This document shows positions 35,510-60,053 of a stretch of DNA of 64,000 nucleotides, piece by piece. A program made the position numbers and the translations under genes. The stretch covers positions 868,001-932,000 of the forward strand of contig BQMF02000103.1 in assembly GCA_027922465.2 (NCBI GenBank), read 5' to 3'. This DNA comes from Turritopsis dohrnii (Eukaryota; Cnidaria; Hydrozoa; Anthoathecata; Oceaniidae). Each line of letters begins with the position of its first letter. Position 1 is the first letter of the stretch. The notes beneath the pieces are model-generated. The model did no database searches. It was not told where the DNA came from and saw only the letters and a list, made by a program, of their open reading frames with translations.

Positions 35510-38450
35510 TAATAAATGCGGTGGTTACTAGAGTTACATCGGCAATTAGAAGAAACAGCAAAAAAAGAATAAAATATGACAATTTAATAAGCACCGCGAC
35601 ACTTATTTGAGGAATAATGCTTGGAGAGAGGAAAAAAAGAAATAACCACAAAACATGGCTGATTTGAAAATTGTTTTCCCATTCTGTCCAAAACAGATAT
35701 GTAAATATGTGACTTTTTAGCCGTCTTTCAAACGTTGGAAAGACTAGAAAAAATATAGTGTAAATTATGTGTCCGACTGGTTTGCATTTTTGAAGTCAGT
35801 GTGACCACAGTCACTGTAGCTTCGCTATATCCACCACAGAGTGTTCAGGCTAAATCATAAATCAACACATTTTCTTCTTCACGACGATTTTAAACACGGT
35901 TTGTACTGACCATAGAAATGACGTGGTGATCATGGATTGAATATAAAAAGCACATCACTTTAAACCACGATTGGTCTACCATTATGATCACTTCATAAGC
36001 GCAAAATGGACATGCTGTAATCATTCTGTAAAATTTCCATACATTTTTGTATTTCCTGTATTATCAAAACAAAAATTACGTAACTATGGCGATGTGTAAA
36101 GGGAAAGAAACACACATTGACCAAAATATTGGTGTGGTGTAAATATTTCATGAAAATACTAAACGGAAACACTTTAAATAGTCAGTAGTGTTTTAAAGAA
36201 TTTTAAAGCTTTTCCAAGTATTTCTGATTTTGGTGGAATTGTTGAAATAAATACTAAAAATCCTTAAATCTTCTTCAACAAGTGAATAGCAATTAAATTT
36301 TAAAATCGCGACCAACCATCATTCATTTTGTATTACAGCGTTCAACTTGTGCATTAATCTGTTACATATAGATGATGTCAAATTGATATTAAAACTTATT
36401 AGAAGTAATTTCTATTAATGCTTCTGATGATGTCATTCCCTAAATAATTTGGAAAGTGCAAAAGTATGCTGAAAAACAAACATTCGTGCATTTTTGAGTA
36501 AATGTTCTGTCACGTTAGTCTAGGTTTGGCTATGTTTCTTACAAGAAAGTCACGTGGCTTCACAATTGCCATTAAACTGAAAACGAATCGAAACTCTTCG
36601 TCAACGATTAACAATCGATCTGAAATGAAAGGAAATTCGAATGAATCATATGAAAACTTCATGATTAGCACTTGTTTCTAATCTTCGTCAATCAAAATTC
36701 AATAGTTGGAATGATCCAAACATTTTTTGTTATCATCTTGCGCATATTATAACATGTTTGTCTGCAGACATGATCTGTGGCTAACTGCTCGCGTTAACTC
36801 GCGTGATTTGTTCAAACACCGCGTTGATGGCTTGTTATCAACTTTCGCTTCGCTTCTATTTATCCATTGTTTCACTAATGAAATGGCAGTAAAGCCTGAT
36901 TCACACTTGGCAGTAATATTCAGTTATTACTTCCAAACCGAAATAACTGAAAGCAATAAAATGTTTAAAACGGAGTCATACTTGTTGGCTCAGCTATAAC
37001 ACGGTGTTTAAAATCGAATCATGGGAAAGGGCTATTACCGTGTGATTAAAGCGGTAAAAGTTTGTGGTTACAAACGGATAATAAAAGGCTACAGTTTGTC
37101 GCATGTCATTTTGCTTTGTGTCGGTTTTGGTTTTGTGTCGCACTCTAACATGGAACCAATTCAGATCTGTTAAAAGTAACTACATTGATGTCTCAAGACT
37201 CTTTTAGGTCATCCTTTAAGCCAGCATTTAATTTTTCAAGTAGTTTATTTCATTTCATTTATTTTTATTCGTTATTGATTTTTCACAGCATTTATTATTT
37301 TTGTTTTGATTCTTCTAATGTAAAGTATAAACAGCATAAGGATATTTTAGTGGTACTTTTTTTTTTTAATAAGAAATCAGTTTAGAAGAAACCTACATGT
37401 AGAATTTCAAAAAATTAAGAAGCTTTTACAACTACATTGTGTTATGATTAATTTTCAAATAAGAAACTTTTTTCCATGTTGATACTTATTTGAGGAAATT
37501 GTTTTGAATATTCGTTACATTTTATGTTGTGTTGAAAAATTTTAACATTTGGAACGAAATACTTTGTTTTTTATTTCAGTTATGCTTATAAATTAAGAAA
37601 TATTTTAGAATATCATTCATAACGAATAAAACTTTTAGAACTAAAAACATCAAAATTTAGTAGACCAAAGTTAAGAAACTTTTAGAACTAGACCATTCAC
37701 TAAGTTTCTTTTAAAAAAAAACGTGTATTTTACTTTTTTATAAGAACCAGAAAAATCTAACCTCAGGCTGTGACTGTTGACACATTTGGGCCAAATTTTT
37801 TTGACGGGTCAGTGGCGTCATCAAAATCTTTGATCGACAATATCTCTGTAACGGTTTTTCGTAGCAAAATATATATCAAAAATGGTGTAGCCATCGATAC
37901 TCCAATATGAGCGTACAAGTTTTTAACGTCGCGCCATCATTATTGCCCCCGCAGCGAGCGTATCATCTTCCAACTTTTCGTGTTGCTGTTATACGGTGGT
38001 ATACAATTATCAGCTGATTTTGCTTTTTTCCCGTTTCAAAGCATGGTACTGTAGGTGGGAGAAAGGATGTTTTTTCGTATCTTTTCCCTAATTTATCATT
38101 ATATTATACTATATTATTTAAGAAGGTCGTATACTAAAATTGCTTAGACATTTTTCATATTACTCTTGTGTTGTTTTAGTGAAGGGAACGACAAGGATTT
38201 TGAAGCACAGCTTGAAATCTGAAATTGTGCCAACCGTGTATTTCATTTTTGTATATATGATGTTTTAACTTTAAGTCTTGACTATTTTTTATTTTTTATT
38301 TTTTATTAATCAAAGCTTGAAACGCTTGAAATGATTTCTAGTGGATTTTTCGCTTTAATTTTTTTTTTCGAAAAAGTTTGTTTTTTTCTTTTGGCTTTTT
38401 CTTTTCTTACAAAATTTTTTTACTAAATCTAATTTTAATTCTAAAATACG
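35510..38450. other. Gene-free stretch
   Basis: No coding sequence was recognised. It contains a low-complexity poly-T-rich part at 38280-38420 and the inverted partner (37780-37860) of 32930-33010. Confidence 0.45.
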
Positions 38451-38623
38451 TATCCATGGTTGCAGTTCACACATTTCTTTTGTTTGTAGCAATACTTTCT
38501 GAGATTACTTGTTAAGCCTTATTTACACTTTTTAAAAGGTATATTAGCATTAGTGAGACTTATGCCTAAGAGATAACAAAAAGTAACAAAAAATTTTTAT
38601 ACAGATTTTCAGCTGCGTAAATA

Positions 38624-39246
38624 CAGTGGAACCTCCTGAAAGCGGACACTTACGGGACCAGAGATTTTTTCCGCTTGGAGAGGTGTCCGCCTTGGAGAAA
38701 TTTTGCTTATTTTGGCCGGAAACTCGGAAGAAATGCTAATCGTAAATCGGGAACCCATTAGGTCCTTTGCTATTGCCCAGTTAGGTAAAAATCATTCATA
38801 AAATGAAATTTGATCAGAAAATAAACATTTGTTTGACGTATTAAAAAACCGTTAGACTGAAAATTACCGGGGAGCTGGTTATGGATTAGAGTTACCATGT
38901 ATCTTCCACGATAGTGGGCAAGAAAAGTCTGTCATTTGGCTAACTAAACCTTGTATGGTAATATTTAAAAAAAGATGTTTACAATAAGAAAAAGAAATAA
39001 AAGACTGAGTTTTGATGTTATTGTCGAATTTTTTCAGTGTCCGATTTGTAGAGGTAAATTTTAGGGGGAATTGTCGTGCGGGACCTGGAAAAAATGTTCG
39101 CTTTAAGGAGGTGTCCGCTTAAGACTGTTCGCTTTGGGGAGGTTTCTTTACAAGACTTGATTAAGGATTCGTCCGGGACAAAATATTTTGTCCGTCTTAA
39201 GGAGGTATCCGCTTTAGAGGATGTCCGTTTTAGGGAGGTTCCAATG
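38624..39246. mobile_element. Mariner/Tigger-type MITE (CAGTGGAACCTCC ends)
   Basis: Left end CAGTGGAACCTCC preceded by TA; right end GGAGGTTCCAATG. Sub-terminal words such as AAGCGGACA, GGTGTCCGC and TTAAGGAGGTATCCGC recur on both sides. They are typical of pogo/Tigger-like non-autonomous elements in invertebrates. The short open frame at 39076-39315 is only the repeat words translated. A weaker fragment (GTCCGCTTTATTTC) lies near 33195-33235. Confidence 0.7.
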
Positions 39247-39949
39247 GAACACTATTTGGTTTGCATTTTCCAAGTTAGTGTAGCCAATCAAAAACATTTT
39301 TACAAAAATCCTTAAACTACAAAATGTTTGGGTGGAAAATTTTCTTTTTTAATATATAGCAGCTTGCTGTGTGTGCAAATTGGAAAGCTTGAGCGCGGGG
39401 GCATTTTTAGCTAAAGCTACATGCTAGTTTTAGAACTTTCATTATGATCTGGGTAATAAGGATTTTGAATTACTACAGTTTTGCTGTAAATAGCCTGCTC
39501 TGTGAAACAACGATCTACTCTCTGACGTCATATGCAGCAATTATGAGATGAGTTCGTTTTATCTTTCTTGTTCAAATAGTGGCACATGTTAGTAAAATAT
39601 TTATGAAGTTATTTTGTGTTTTTCAACCGTTAGGGTAGTTAATCTTTCGCACAGTTACAATTCTTTATTAAGGGTGAGAAAAGAAATAATCACCAGTGAA
39701 AACAACAAACTCGCATGAGAGAAAAACTCTCATCATGAATTGTATAAGTCAGTATAAGTATAAGGGTTAGTATCAGTAAAAATCTGGCTCAGGTTCGTTC
39801 TTTTTCGGAACAATGATTTGAGTCTAGTTTGTTCTTATCTTGTTTTTATTTTTCTGCCAAATCTAAGAGTCCATCTTTTGCTGGTGCTCAAACAAAGCAT
39901 GACAACCACGCTATAATTAAAATCCAAACTTCTTGAAGCCTATGAATAA

Positions 39950-40319
39950 GGGGCTGTTTATATGAGAGGCTGGACGGGACGTTTGCCGGGACGGGATGAA
40001 AAACGGGATGACTTTATCCCGCCTTTACATGAGAAAACATTTAGCAGGAGCTTTGCCGGGACGAGACAGTAATTAATACAAATTGACATACTAACATTTT
40101 AAAACGTCCCGGGACAGTGTGTTTATATGATGAAAAACGTCCCGCTTCAAGCGGGATCCCGGTTTGAGAAAGCGAGATCTCGCCTAACAACCGGGACGGG
40201 ACGTTTTTTGTCCCGGGATAGTTTTTTTCATATAAACACGAGATAGATGTTTTATGAAAACTTCAATGGAGGCGAGATCTCGTTTTTCGTCCCGTCCCGC
40301 CTCTCATATAAACTGCCCC
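39950..40319. mobile_element. Harbinger-type MITE with TAA target duplication
   Basis: The termini GGGGCTGTTTATATGAGAGG and CCTCTCATATAAACTGCCCC are inverted with one mismatch, flanked by TAA at 39947-39949 and 40320-40322. A 3-bp TAA duplication is characteristic of PIF/Harbinger insertions. The interior is rich in CGGGACGGGAC words and GCGAGATCTCGC palindromes. It has no coding capacity. Confidence 0.85.
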
Positions 40320-41015
40320 TAAATCTGGTTTGTGGATAGTCATGAGTAATAATGAAGAAGAGTGCGGGATGATAAAGGAGATCGAAACCTATTTATCTTT
40401 GGCAATAATACGGCGTTTAAACCTATCCAATATAAATTGTCCAATATCAATGACAATTATATCCGCTTTCAACTGCTTTCCTTATAATCTCTATTCCCTG
40501 ACACGGTGAATGCAAAGAGATCGATGAAGATATACGAAAGAGAGCCACAAGTACTTTATTGTTTAAACAATAATCAGAACAGAAAATTTACAGAAATGTG
40601 TTTAGTTTTCGATTTTCTATGACTCAAAACCACTGTTCGAAAGATTTTAAAAAGACAACAATGGTCGCACGTTAAGTTATATGCTAATACTTATTTTATA
40701 AATTTTGACGGCCACATGCTTTTATATCTAACTTAGTAAATGTGTCCATGAAATTCAAAACAAAACAATCGTGATAGATAAACTAATGTCATAGCGGTGA
40801 GACGAAGAAGATTCCTGTTATATTTTGTTTTGTATGAATCCTGGAAAAGAATACGTGATCGATAGTGAAACTACTACGGTCTATGATTTAACAAAGATAT
40901 ATTCAAAATACTACTCATTCCTGCATCTTTTTTTGGATTGAATGTTATGGTAAAATAGACGTAGAAGCTCTTCTTAAGTTATATTTTACATTTCCTTTTA
41001 TATAGGATTTATACG

Positions 41016-52191
<11,176 letters not shown>

Positions 52192-53073
52192 TCTTTTACA
52201 CAGATGTCAGTGTGCACTCCACACCACAAGCAATCAATACAATTACACTTCATTAAAGGAGTTCTCTGTTGATAAATAAATTTGCAGTTCTGTTTGTTCA
52301 ATAGTAGACATATAAGACATCTTTAAGTGGTATGAAATGCCCGACTATTTTGTATATATATGATAATATATATTTCGTAATCCTTGAAGCTTTTAATGTA
52401 TATATAATGGCTGTTAGATAACTATTCTTTGGCTGGGTATATATCAGAACTTTTTATGGTATTTTCGAGTTGCGCGTTTATACAGGATAACAAAACAACG
52501 ATACTATCCATTGACAATCGTTTATAATGTAATGGATCTTATGTAATGGATATCGCCAAGTTTGATTGGATCTACTTAGTTACTGTTATCAATATGATTG
52601 GTTGAACTGCAAGACGTGAATACATCATGCGAATGCGACTGAATCAGCAAATTATAAAGTATTTTTGGATTCTACAGTTGGTTCATCGAGCATTGATGAG
52701 CTGAGAACCTGGATCTCAGTTAACTGCTTTCAATTCAATTCGCCTTTTACTAGCATGTGGACAGTTTGCTGTCATAACTATTTGTTACACAGGGTTTATT
52801 GTAATAAAGAGTAGACTTGTCGCCGACATCCACACATATTTTTAACGATGTCGTCATGGTTGCTATGACGGTAAACGTGTATCACAAAAATATCGATTAT
52901 GTTAAATATCCTTGCACAGAACAAACAAGAATTATGTTCTAATGGCATTTTAAGGACGCCATGTTGTATTGTACCGTGCTGGACACAAAATCTCATTTTG
53001 TTTCTGCTATTTTTAATTATATTCTTTTGTTATATTAACACCGATGATTTTGTTCAGTCCTAAACGTCTCCTG
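52192..53073. other. CMIP 3' UTR and downstream spacer
   Basis: An AATAAA signal at about 52274 would give a 3' UTR of roughly 100 nt. No other gene or repeat was recognised up to the 31-bp repeat at 53074. Confidence 0.5.
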
Positions 53074-53166
53074 CAACCGGATAATAGGAATCGGTTACTG
53101 CATTCAACCGGATAACGGGAATCGGTTACTGCATTCAACCGGATAACAGGAATCGGTTACTGCAAT
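53074..53166 (+). repeat. 31-bp tandem repeat, three copies
   Basis: Three copies of a unit containing CAACCGGATAA and GGAATCGGTTACTGCAT start at 53074, 53105 and 53136. Each unit holds an imperfect inverted pair, AACCGGAT and ATCGGTT. Confidence 0.9.
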
Positions 53167-53859
53167 TAACTAGTCTATGTTCACTGGTGAATGGTGGGAC
53201 ATTTCTAAAGATAATAAACTCTTATGAATGGAACTGAGGCTTGCATTGTGCTGATGTCAGCACTGGAAATCCCTCGTAGAACAATAAGAAACGAGCTGCT
53301 GACAAAAATGAAAACAATAATGAGGTGATAATAACTTTCTCATGGGGATTCCCTTAAACGTTAGCTTTTCTCAGACGTTCATATCTGTTTATTATCTTTA
53401 AGTTTGCTTGTGATCATAAGGACTTTACTTTTTGTTTTGCCGTATTACTGTCACTTTTAGCAACTGATGTTTGTAGCAGGTATGTCACATACCTGATGAT
53501 ATAAAGAAGTTTGTTTTTCCTTTTTTCCATAAATTGCACTTTGTCTCAATGTAGTTCCAGTTTGTTAAAAGCCGTAAATCTTATCCCCATAGTTATTTTA
53601 AATTTGATTTTGCAGATGTTAGTTACACGGCCACTTCAATTATTTAAATTAAAATATTTTAATTCTGTATAGTAACGTTTTTTTGGGTTATGTTCAGACT
53701 GAAAGTGAATTCAAACCGAGTAAAACATCAAACAAATTAATGAACAAGAAGCCGCTTGGCTTGAAGACTTCAGGACGCAACACAACGATGCATATTTAGT
53801 CTCAAAAATACAACGTTGCCGAATTGCCAAATTATGTTCAAATCTAATAAAATGACTGA

Positions 53860-54445
53860 CAAATTCAAAATCAGCAACTTCTAATTGTGCGTTGTAGAAA
53901 TTTTTATGAATATTGCAGAACTTTCTAAGTTTGATCCAAATTTGGCCCGAATTACCCATTTCTGGTCAAATCTGACAAAATGACTGACAAATTCGTAATC
54001 AGCACCTTTCAAATGTGATAGGCGCAAAATTTTTTGAAATTTGAAGAACTTTCTAAATTTGGTCCAACTTTGACCAAAATTGGCCAATTTTAGTAAAACC
54101 TGGCAAAATAATTGTCAAATTCGAAATCAGCACCTTTCAATTGTGTGATCCATGCAAAATTTCATGAAAATTGAAGAACTTTCGAAATTTGGTCCAAATT
54201 TGGCCTAAATTGGCCAATTTTAGTCAAACCTGGCAATATCATTGTCAAATTCGAAATCAGCACCTTTCAAATGTGATCCGTGCAAATTTTTGTGAAAATT
54301 GAAGAATTTTCGAAATTTGGTCCAAATTTGGCCTAAATTGCCCAATTTTAGTCAAACCTGACAAAATCATTGTCAAATTCGAAATCAGCACCTTTCAATT
54401 GTGGTCTGTGCAAATTTTCATGAAAGTTGGTCAACTGGAAGTCCT
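53860..54445 (-). repeat. Inverted tandem array of the 128-bp repeat
   Basis: Five units in the opposite orientation to 46725-47498, phased by the word AGCACCTTTCAA or variants at 53873, 54001, 54129, 54259 and 54387 (spacing 128, 128, 130, 128). Each carries TTGACAAAATGACTGACAAATTC-like and GGTCCAAATTTGGCC-like segments. Units are more diverged than in the intronic array. Confidence 0.9.
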
Positions 54446-54516
54446 AATTTGACCAAATTTGCGAATTCGGCAACGATGTCATGTAAACGCTGCACGAAAA
54501 CGTTCATAACTTGGAG

Positions 54517-54541
54517 AGTAGTAGTAGTAGTAGTAGTAGGA
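54517..54541 (+). repeat. (GTA)n microsatellite
   Basis: Eight consecutive AGT/GTA trinucleotides. Confidence 0.9.
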
Positions 54542-55725
54542 GAAACCACGGGTATTTTAAATACTTTACTCCACCACGGGTGTCCTAAAGTCAATAATGC
54601 TTCATTTGTCAGCAGTATGAAGAGTAGTGGCATTAGAGAGCTTTGAGGCTTCGAGGTTGAGTAAGTTCTCAAAAGATAATTATTTAGGATTGCAAGTGTC
54701 TCACTAGAGTTAGTTTGAGACCTTTCCGACGAAGGAAGTTTCTTTTCGGTTCTGGCAATAAAAGCTAGAACAGTAGGACTTATCCTAATGGACCCCTCAA
54801 ATGCATGTTCTTGTTGGTGAGTAAAGCCTGGGCTAATAGCTTGGCATATAAACGTTTAAAGTTTTTATGCAGTTATTTACGGGATAGGAAAATGCGTGTG
54901 CGAGTCGATTTCTACTTTAGTGAATAGTTACAGTTAACTGTGAGTGTGCCACAAGCTTCTATATTTAATCTGGAGTTGCCAACTTTGTTGATGACAGTAC
55001 TATATATACGTGTGGTTCCTCTCTCACCACCGAGGTGTTTTTGTTTTTTTTTAAAAATAGCTTGCTCCCTGCCAGGCCGAAGCCACTACTAGGCAGAGAG
55101 CTACAAGATAAGGATTGTTCATCGTCCTGCACTAACAGACGAAGTAGGGGTACTAGAACGGATGGTATCTCTAGCCCCTAAAGACAATTATGGCTTGCCA
55201 AACAGGTGTTTTTATCGAGACACCATCTCTAGGAAGATTGCCTACCAAAGCTGAAGAAGCCTTCTCCTCCATTCAGTGAGACTGATCACACCAGTCGTTC
55301 GTTTCAAAAAAGATTACCGTATGGAATCATCTCAAGCTTCACCCTATCAAGATTATTCAGAACACAAAGTAGGTGTTTTGAAAAGACAACGTGGAGGTGA
55401 TAAGGTTTCCATAACTTAAGGGATTATACAACTTAACGATTTGAAACGGGAAAACGGAAGGATGAGTTCGTTATTCCAAAGTCTTCTTCTCGTCCCATAA
55501 TTAGACCCAGGTTAAAACTACAACGGAAAATGTGAGCGCCATAGTGCAAATAAATATCAGAATAGTTTCAAACTCGCTCGCCATTATTGTGTATCCAATA
55601 TAACGTTCATTGTTGACCTACTTATTGAAAAATTTTCAAAATAAGTTTTTCTTCAATCTACAACATAAGCAAGCATCATCAACCGAATTCACTTTCATTT
55701 TACCACGATAAACTAACATGTTGTA

Positions 55726-56538
55726 CAGTGTGTCCCAGAGAATTTCGGTCTGAGATTTTAACAATCTATAACTTTTCACACATATTTCAGATTTTAAAGA
55801 TTTTTACATCATTCGATGGCATTTTTTTCAAGGATTTTAAAAACCTATATCTTAAATAATTTAGTCCAAAACCTTTCTAGTAAATATGACTTCTTTAAAC
55901 TGTCACGGTCATTAACTCCTTAATGGTTAATAAAAGTAAGTTTTCACGTGCGATTATTCTTTTGTTTATTAAGAACATGTCGTGGTGTTATTGAACACAC
56001 TAAAATTATAATCTCATCACAAAGTTAAAAATTGTGAGACGGGGGCTTCTACAAATTTTTTTTGACATCATATGAACAATCTTTAGTTACTGCAAAAACT
56101 TTTCTCCACTGAGATTCAGAGTCTATCAGTGTAAAATTGTAAAATTGTTGACTCAGCAAATAATCTTAGACAAAATCAAAATTTTATTCGCTACTCTTTA
56201 TGACAGAAAATCGCTGTGTCAAGAGAAACGGGGGACATGTTGAGACAGCCTAAAGTTTTGTTTTTAATGACTCTTGTGTTTTACAGTCACTTGACTTTGA
56301 TATTGTTTTTGATATTGACCTTTGATAGCTGACCTTTGATATGTGTTAATTAACCATTAAGAAGATAATTGGATCCTTAATTGTTTCCAAACTAAAAGGT
56401 TTTGGAGAACAAAATGTATATTTTTAAAATCTATGAATAAAATCCTACCGAATGGTGTAAAAATTGCTGAAATCTGATATATGTGTGAAAAGTTATGAGC
56501 TGTTAAAATCTCAGACCGAAATTCTGTGGGACACACTG
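55726..56538. mobile_element. 813-bp mariner-type foldback MITE
   Basis: Ends CAGTGTGTCCCAGAGAATTT and AAATTCTGTGGGACACACTG with TA on both flanks (55724-55725, 56539-56540). The inverted similarity continues for more than 100 bp (GGTCTGAGATTTTAACA, then AACTTTTCACACATAT and their complements), so the element is mostly a long hairpin. No transposase is present. Confidence 0.85.
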
Positions 56539-56540
56539 TA

Positions 56541-59360
56541 TTTAAGTGACTCAGTTACGTTGTACGCTGGATATAGCAGGCCAGACTTTTGATATATGTC
56601 AGACCAACTTCTTGTGTCCCCTTACACTAGATCACAAATTTCCTTTCCTTCGAATGTTTGAACGTTAACAATTAAATACTTTAGCTTCAATTTTCAAAAT
56701 GTCGGATAACAGAGTAGTAAAACGCTAGCTGCACAAGCTAACAATAACTGAGAAATTTGAAAAGAAGAAGAGAAGAAGTGTTAGTGTCGCAAATATGGAA
56801 TAGTAAAGGAAAAACGTCCAACGTATATGAAGGGATTCGGTGAAGTTGGATGATATCCGTAAACTCAGAGGGCGTCTTTCGTCAAAATACTGAATGACTT
56901 TTATTATTATCACGAACACAGAAAAAAAATCAATCATTAATAAAGTTTTTCACACGTCCTGTCTTTAAACAATGTTTATTGATTTGCAACCAATGGCAAC
57001 CAAAATTAATATTTTACAGTTGCACATTTTTCTATTTCAAATCTGTTTATTCCTTTCACTCTCCATCGTAGAGTTCAATTAGAACTAAACGAAAGATTTA
57101 ACTATTCTGATTTCCATTAGGGATTATCAAATGTTTGAAAAATCACTTAAGATCGAAAAAACAAACCGGTGTCACTGCAAATAACAAATAAAGTACTCCT
57201 CAGTACTCATTTACTGGAAAATAATTACACCACAGTCATCATTCCCCAGGAAGAAAGTACTCCTGGAAGTATTTTTTTCTAGTAAATAAGTACTCCCTTA
57301 TCGCAAGGAAGTATCGTAGATTACACAAACAAGTCCGATCAACTTGAAAAGGAGATTTTTCATAAAAGTTCTTTTTGTAATCTGTTTTATCGTAACTCCA
57401 ATAAAACTCGCGGAACTTTTTTTAATTATCCTGCTAATTTTCAAGACGAAGTTTCTCGAATCTCTTAACATACCGTGAGTGATTGGGCCACAGTAATATC
57501 GATAATATCACAATATCGAAACCGAACTGGAAACCCTGGATGAGGAAATGAATTAATCGTGAATCTGGAATCATACCACCTGATGTAAGTTTACCAGCCA
57601 CAGAAATACCTGAGTACGTCTTTCCTGACACGATTATATTTTACTATGTAATAAGTACTGGGGGAGTAATTATTTCCTAGGAATCCGGCAGTACTATTAT
57701 TAACGGCTACACCGGTTACATCTTTGGTGTGTCTGCAGTTCATGTAGCTGCATACCAACGGTGCGTTCTTTTCATGATACGCGAGTTTTCTGCCGACCTC
57801 AGCGAAAGTTTGCAAGCTATTCAACTATTAACCATGTCAAAAATTCTGGTCTCGTTCAAAGAAACGTGACACGAGGAAAACATCTCTAAAATCTGAAAAA
57901 GATACTATTCATGGTTGTCATGATTGAATGATGTATATTTAATTCTTATACCAAGCCTGTTGTGTCATTCAATACCATTTTATAAATCTTTTATGTTTTT
58001 TATTGTTAAATATCACGTCCGCGAAAAAGCCTATACTCTTCTTGTCTAAAAGCCTATACTGTTCTTGTCTAAATGAGGAATGGAACAAAAAACACTAGCC
58101 ATACACAAGATATTAAAAACATGGTGCAGTTACTAGGTTTTATAACATATCAATCATTCTAGAAGATTTTCTCTTTTGTAGGAATTTTCTGTGCTTTTAC
58201 TTTTCTTTACTTTTTATTGAGTCCCCCCTATGGACAGACTATTTTAGTGGTCTAATTGTATATTAATGAGGGAGTTTTGAACACCTACGCATATATTTTT
58301 AATAAAATTAATGGTATATTTAACAATACATAAATCTTTACACCCAAAGGAGGAGATCTAACCTCTCTCTAGCAAATGGATCTGAATTATTCATTATTGG
58401 GAGACTTGAGTAACATATACAATGTCATAATTGCTACAAAGAGGGAAAGTATATTCAACTCAAATAGAATACACTTTTTTCGTAAAACAATTTACTTCAA
58501 AGTTAAATATTGGTAACAGAGTCTACAAACACAGCAATTTGCGAGTTTTCAAGGAAAGATGAGAATAGCAGGTAATGAAATTGAAATGTCAAGGTTTATT
58601 CTACATATGTATAGACGAGTTTCCAATGTTAATTACACTTTTATACCTTGTACATACTAAAAATCAAATACAATGTACGAAAATAGATAGGAAGTGCTAA
58701 TGTGTATTGAAACTTTCTAATGTCGATTGTCTTTAAGGGGACTCCAGAGAACCAAATAAAGTGACAACATTTTGAAGTGTATAAAGAGACTTTTATTTCC
58801 TGTGAGGCTGCGTGCGCATACTCACAGGAAAATGACTTGATTAATGATATTCTATGTTGCAATATACCGTAATTATCGAGCAAAGAACACTGGTGTTTAT
58901 AAACATAACGTCACTAAGAAACTCATCTATTATCTGCCTGTAATTATGAAAGACAAAAACAACCTGTTCTTGGTTACAAAACTCCACAATTTTAATATTA
59001 TTTATTATTATTTATTATTTACGAATGTTTACCCAGGATAGCCTCTTCAGTTCCTTAAGGTACTGTTATCAATGAGTGCTTATTAGTACGAAAGACTATA
59101 AAAATAACAGGACAAAAATTATTAGCAACATAGAAACGAAGACATCCGGCCAGAAAACTTGACAATTTATTTATTTATTTATTTGTTAATGACATATTTA
59201 TAAATAAACATAAACCATGCATTGATCGATTGATTAAAGGTTGCGTAAGCTGTGTCAGTTTGTGCAAGTTTCTTCAGCAATCTTTCCTAATACCTCATTC
59301 ACACTAAGACATAATAGTTTTCCAAATAAATAAAATATCACCGCTCATTTGAAATTAAAT
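56541..59360. other. Gene-free stretch with small repeats
   Basis: No gene was recognised. It contains a 23-bp tandem duplication (AAGCCTATACT-TTCTTGTCTA) at 58029-58076, an (ATT)n tract at 58994-59021 and a (TTTA)n tract at 59165-59184. Confidence 0.5.
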
Positions 59361-60016
59361 TTTAAACTTAAAGATACTGAACTATCTAAAGGTCGAGAAA
59401 AAAGTGTGTCAACAGTTTTCTTGTGAGATAATCTCCACGAGAGAGCGAATCATATTTTACTTTGTTTGAGAGCTTTGCTAACAGCTGCTCGTTCCTAGAC
59501 CATTTCCCAACTGTTCTGTTTCTACTGACATTAGCATAGTGCAACCCTCGGCTCTATATGTAGTAGTCTTTTTTTGCATCAACTGACTCCTTCTCCTAAG
59601 ACTTTCTCTCGGAATACTCGGCTCTCTTCGAATTCTCATCCTTTAACTGTTCAGGTCCCAACATGCCATTAGAACTTTTATTCATCTAGCTTTTCCCCCG
59701 GACTGCTCGCCTCTGGAATTTTCTCCCTATAGCTGTTTTCTTGATGAGTATGATCTACAGGCTTTAAAATGCAAGGTTCACCGCCACCTTCCTTTTCTTA
59801 TCTTGTAGCTGTCTGCCTAGTAGTGTCTTCGGCCTTGCAGGGAGCAACCCGTTTTAAAAAATTATCTTTAAATGTAATCAAGTTTAAAAAAACGCTGTTG
59901 GTTTTGTGTCTGAATCAAATCATATAGTCTAGGAGCGTCCTTCATTGACATGTAACCCATGGTAACCCAGGGAAATCCCCATCAGAAGACGGTTGTTGAG
60001 TAACTAATGTTAATTT

Positions 60017-60053
60017 TAAAAACGGTTTTAAAAACGGTTTTAAAAACGGTTTA
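60017..60053 (+). repeat. 12-bp tandem repeat
   Basis: Three copies of AAAAACGGTTTT, itself a palindrome-like word. Confidence 0.9.

Larger units (their letters stand above)
34838..39432. repeat. Direct segmental duplication, copies about 3.6-3.9 kb apart
   Basis: The blocks 34838-34950 and 35365-35505 recur in the same order and strand at 38466-38620 and 39285-39432. Shared words include TTTCTTTTGTTTGTAGCA, AGAGATAACAAAAAGTAACA, CAGATTTTCAGCTGCGTAAA, CAAAAACATTTTTACAAAAA and GCTAAAGCTACATGCTAGTTT (given in part). The second copy is interrupted at GCGTAAA|TA by the element at 38624-39246, so that insertion is younger than the duplication. Confidence 0.7.
55065..59847. repeat. 50-bp inverted repeat pair 4.7 kb apart
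   Basis: 55065-55113 (GCTCCCTGCCAGGCCGAAGC to CTACAAGATAAGGA) is matched inverted at 59797-59847 with about five mismatches. The arms share ACTACTAGGCAGA. They may be ends of one element or opposite copies of a family. The interval contains the mariner-type MITE at 55726-56538 and no gene. Confidence 0.6.

Noticed and set aside
39076..39315. 79-residue open frame
   Set aside because: Translation of sub-terminal repeat words of the mariner/Tigger-type MITE.
58994..59021. Regular short-period sequence considered as a CRISPR-like or regulatory array
   Set aside because: It is a simple (ATT)n microsatellite without spacers.
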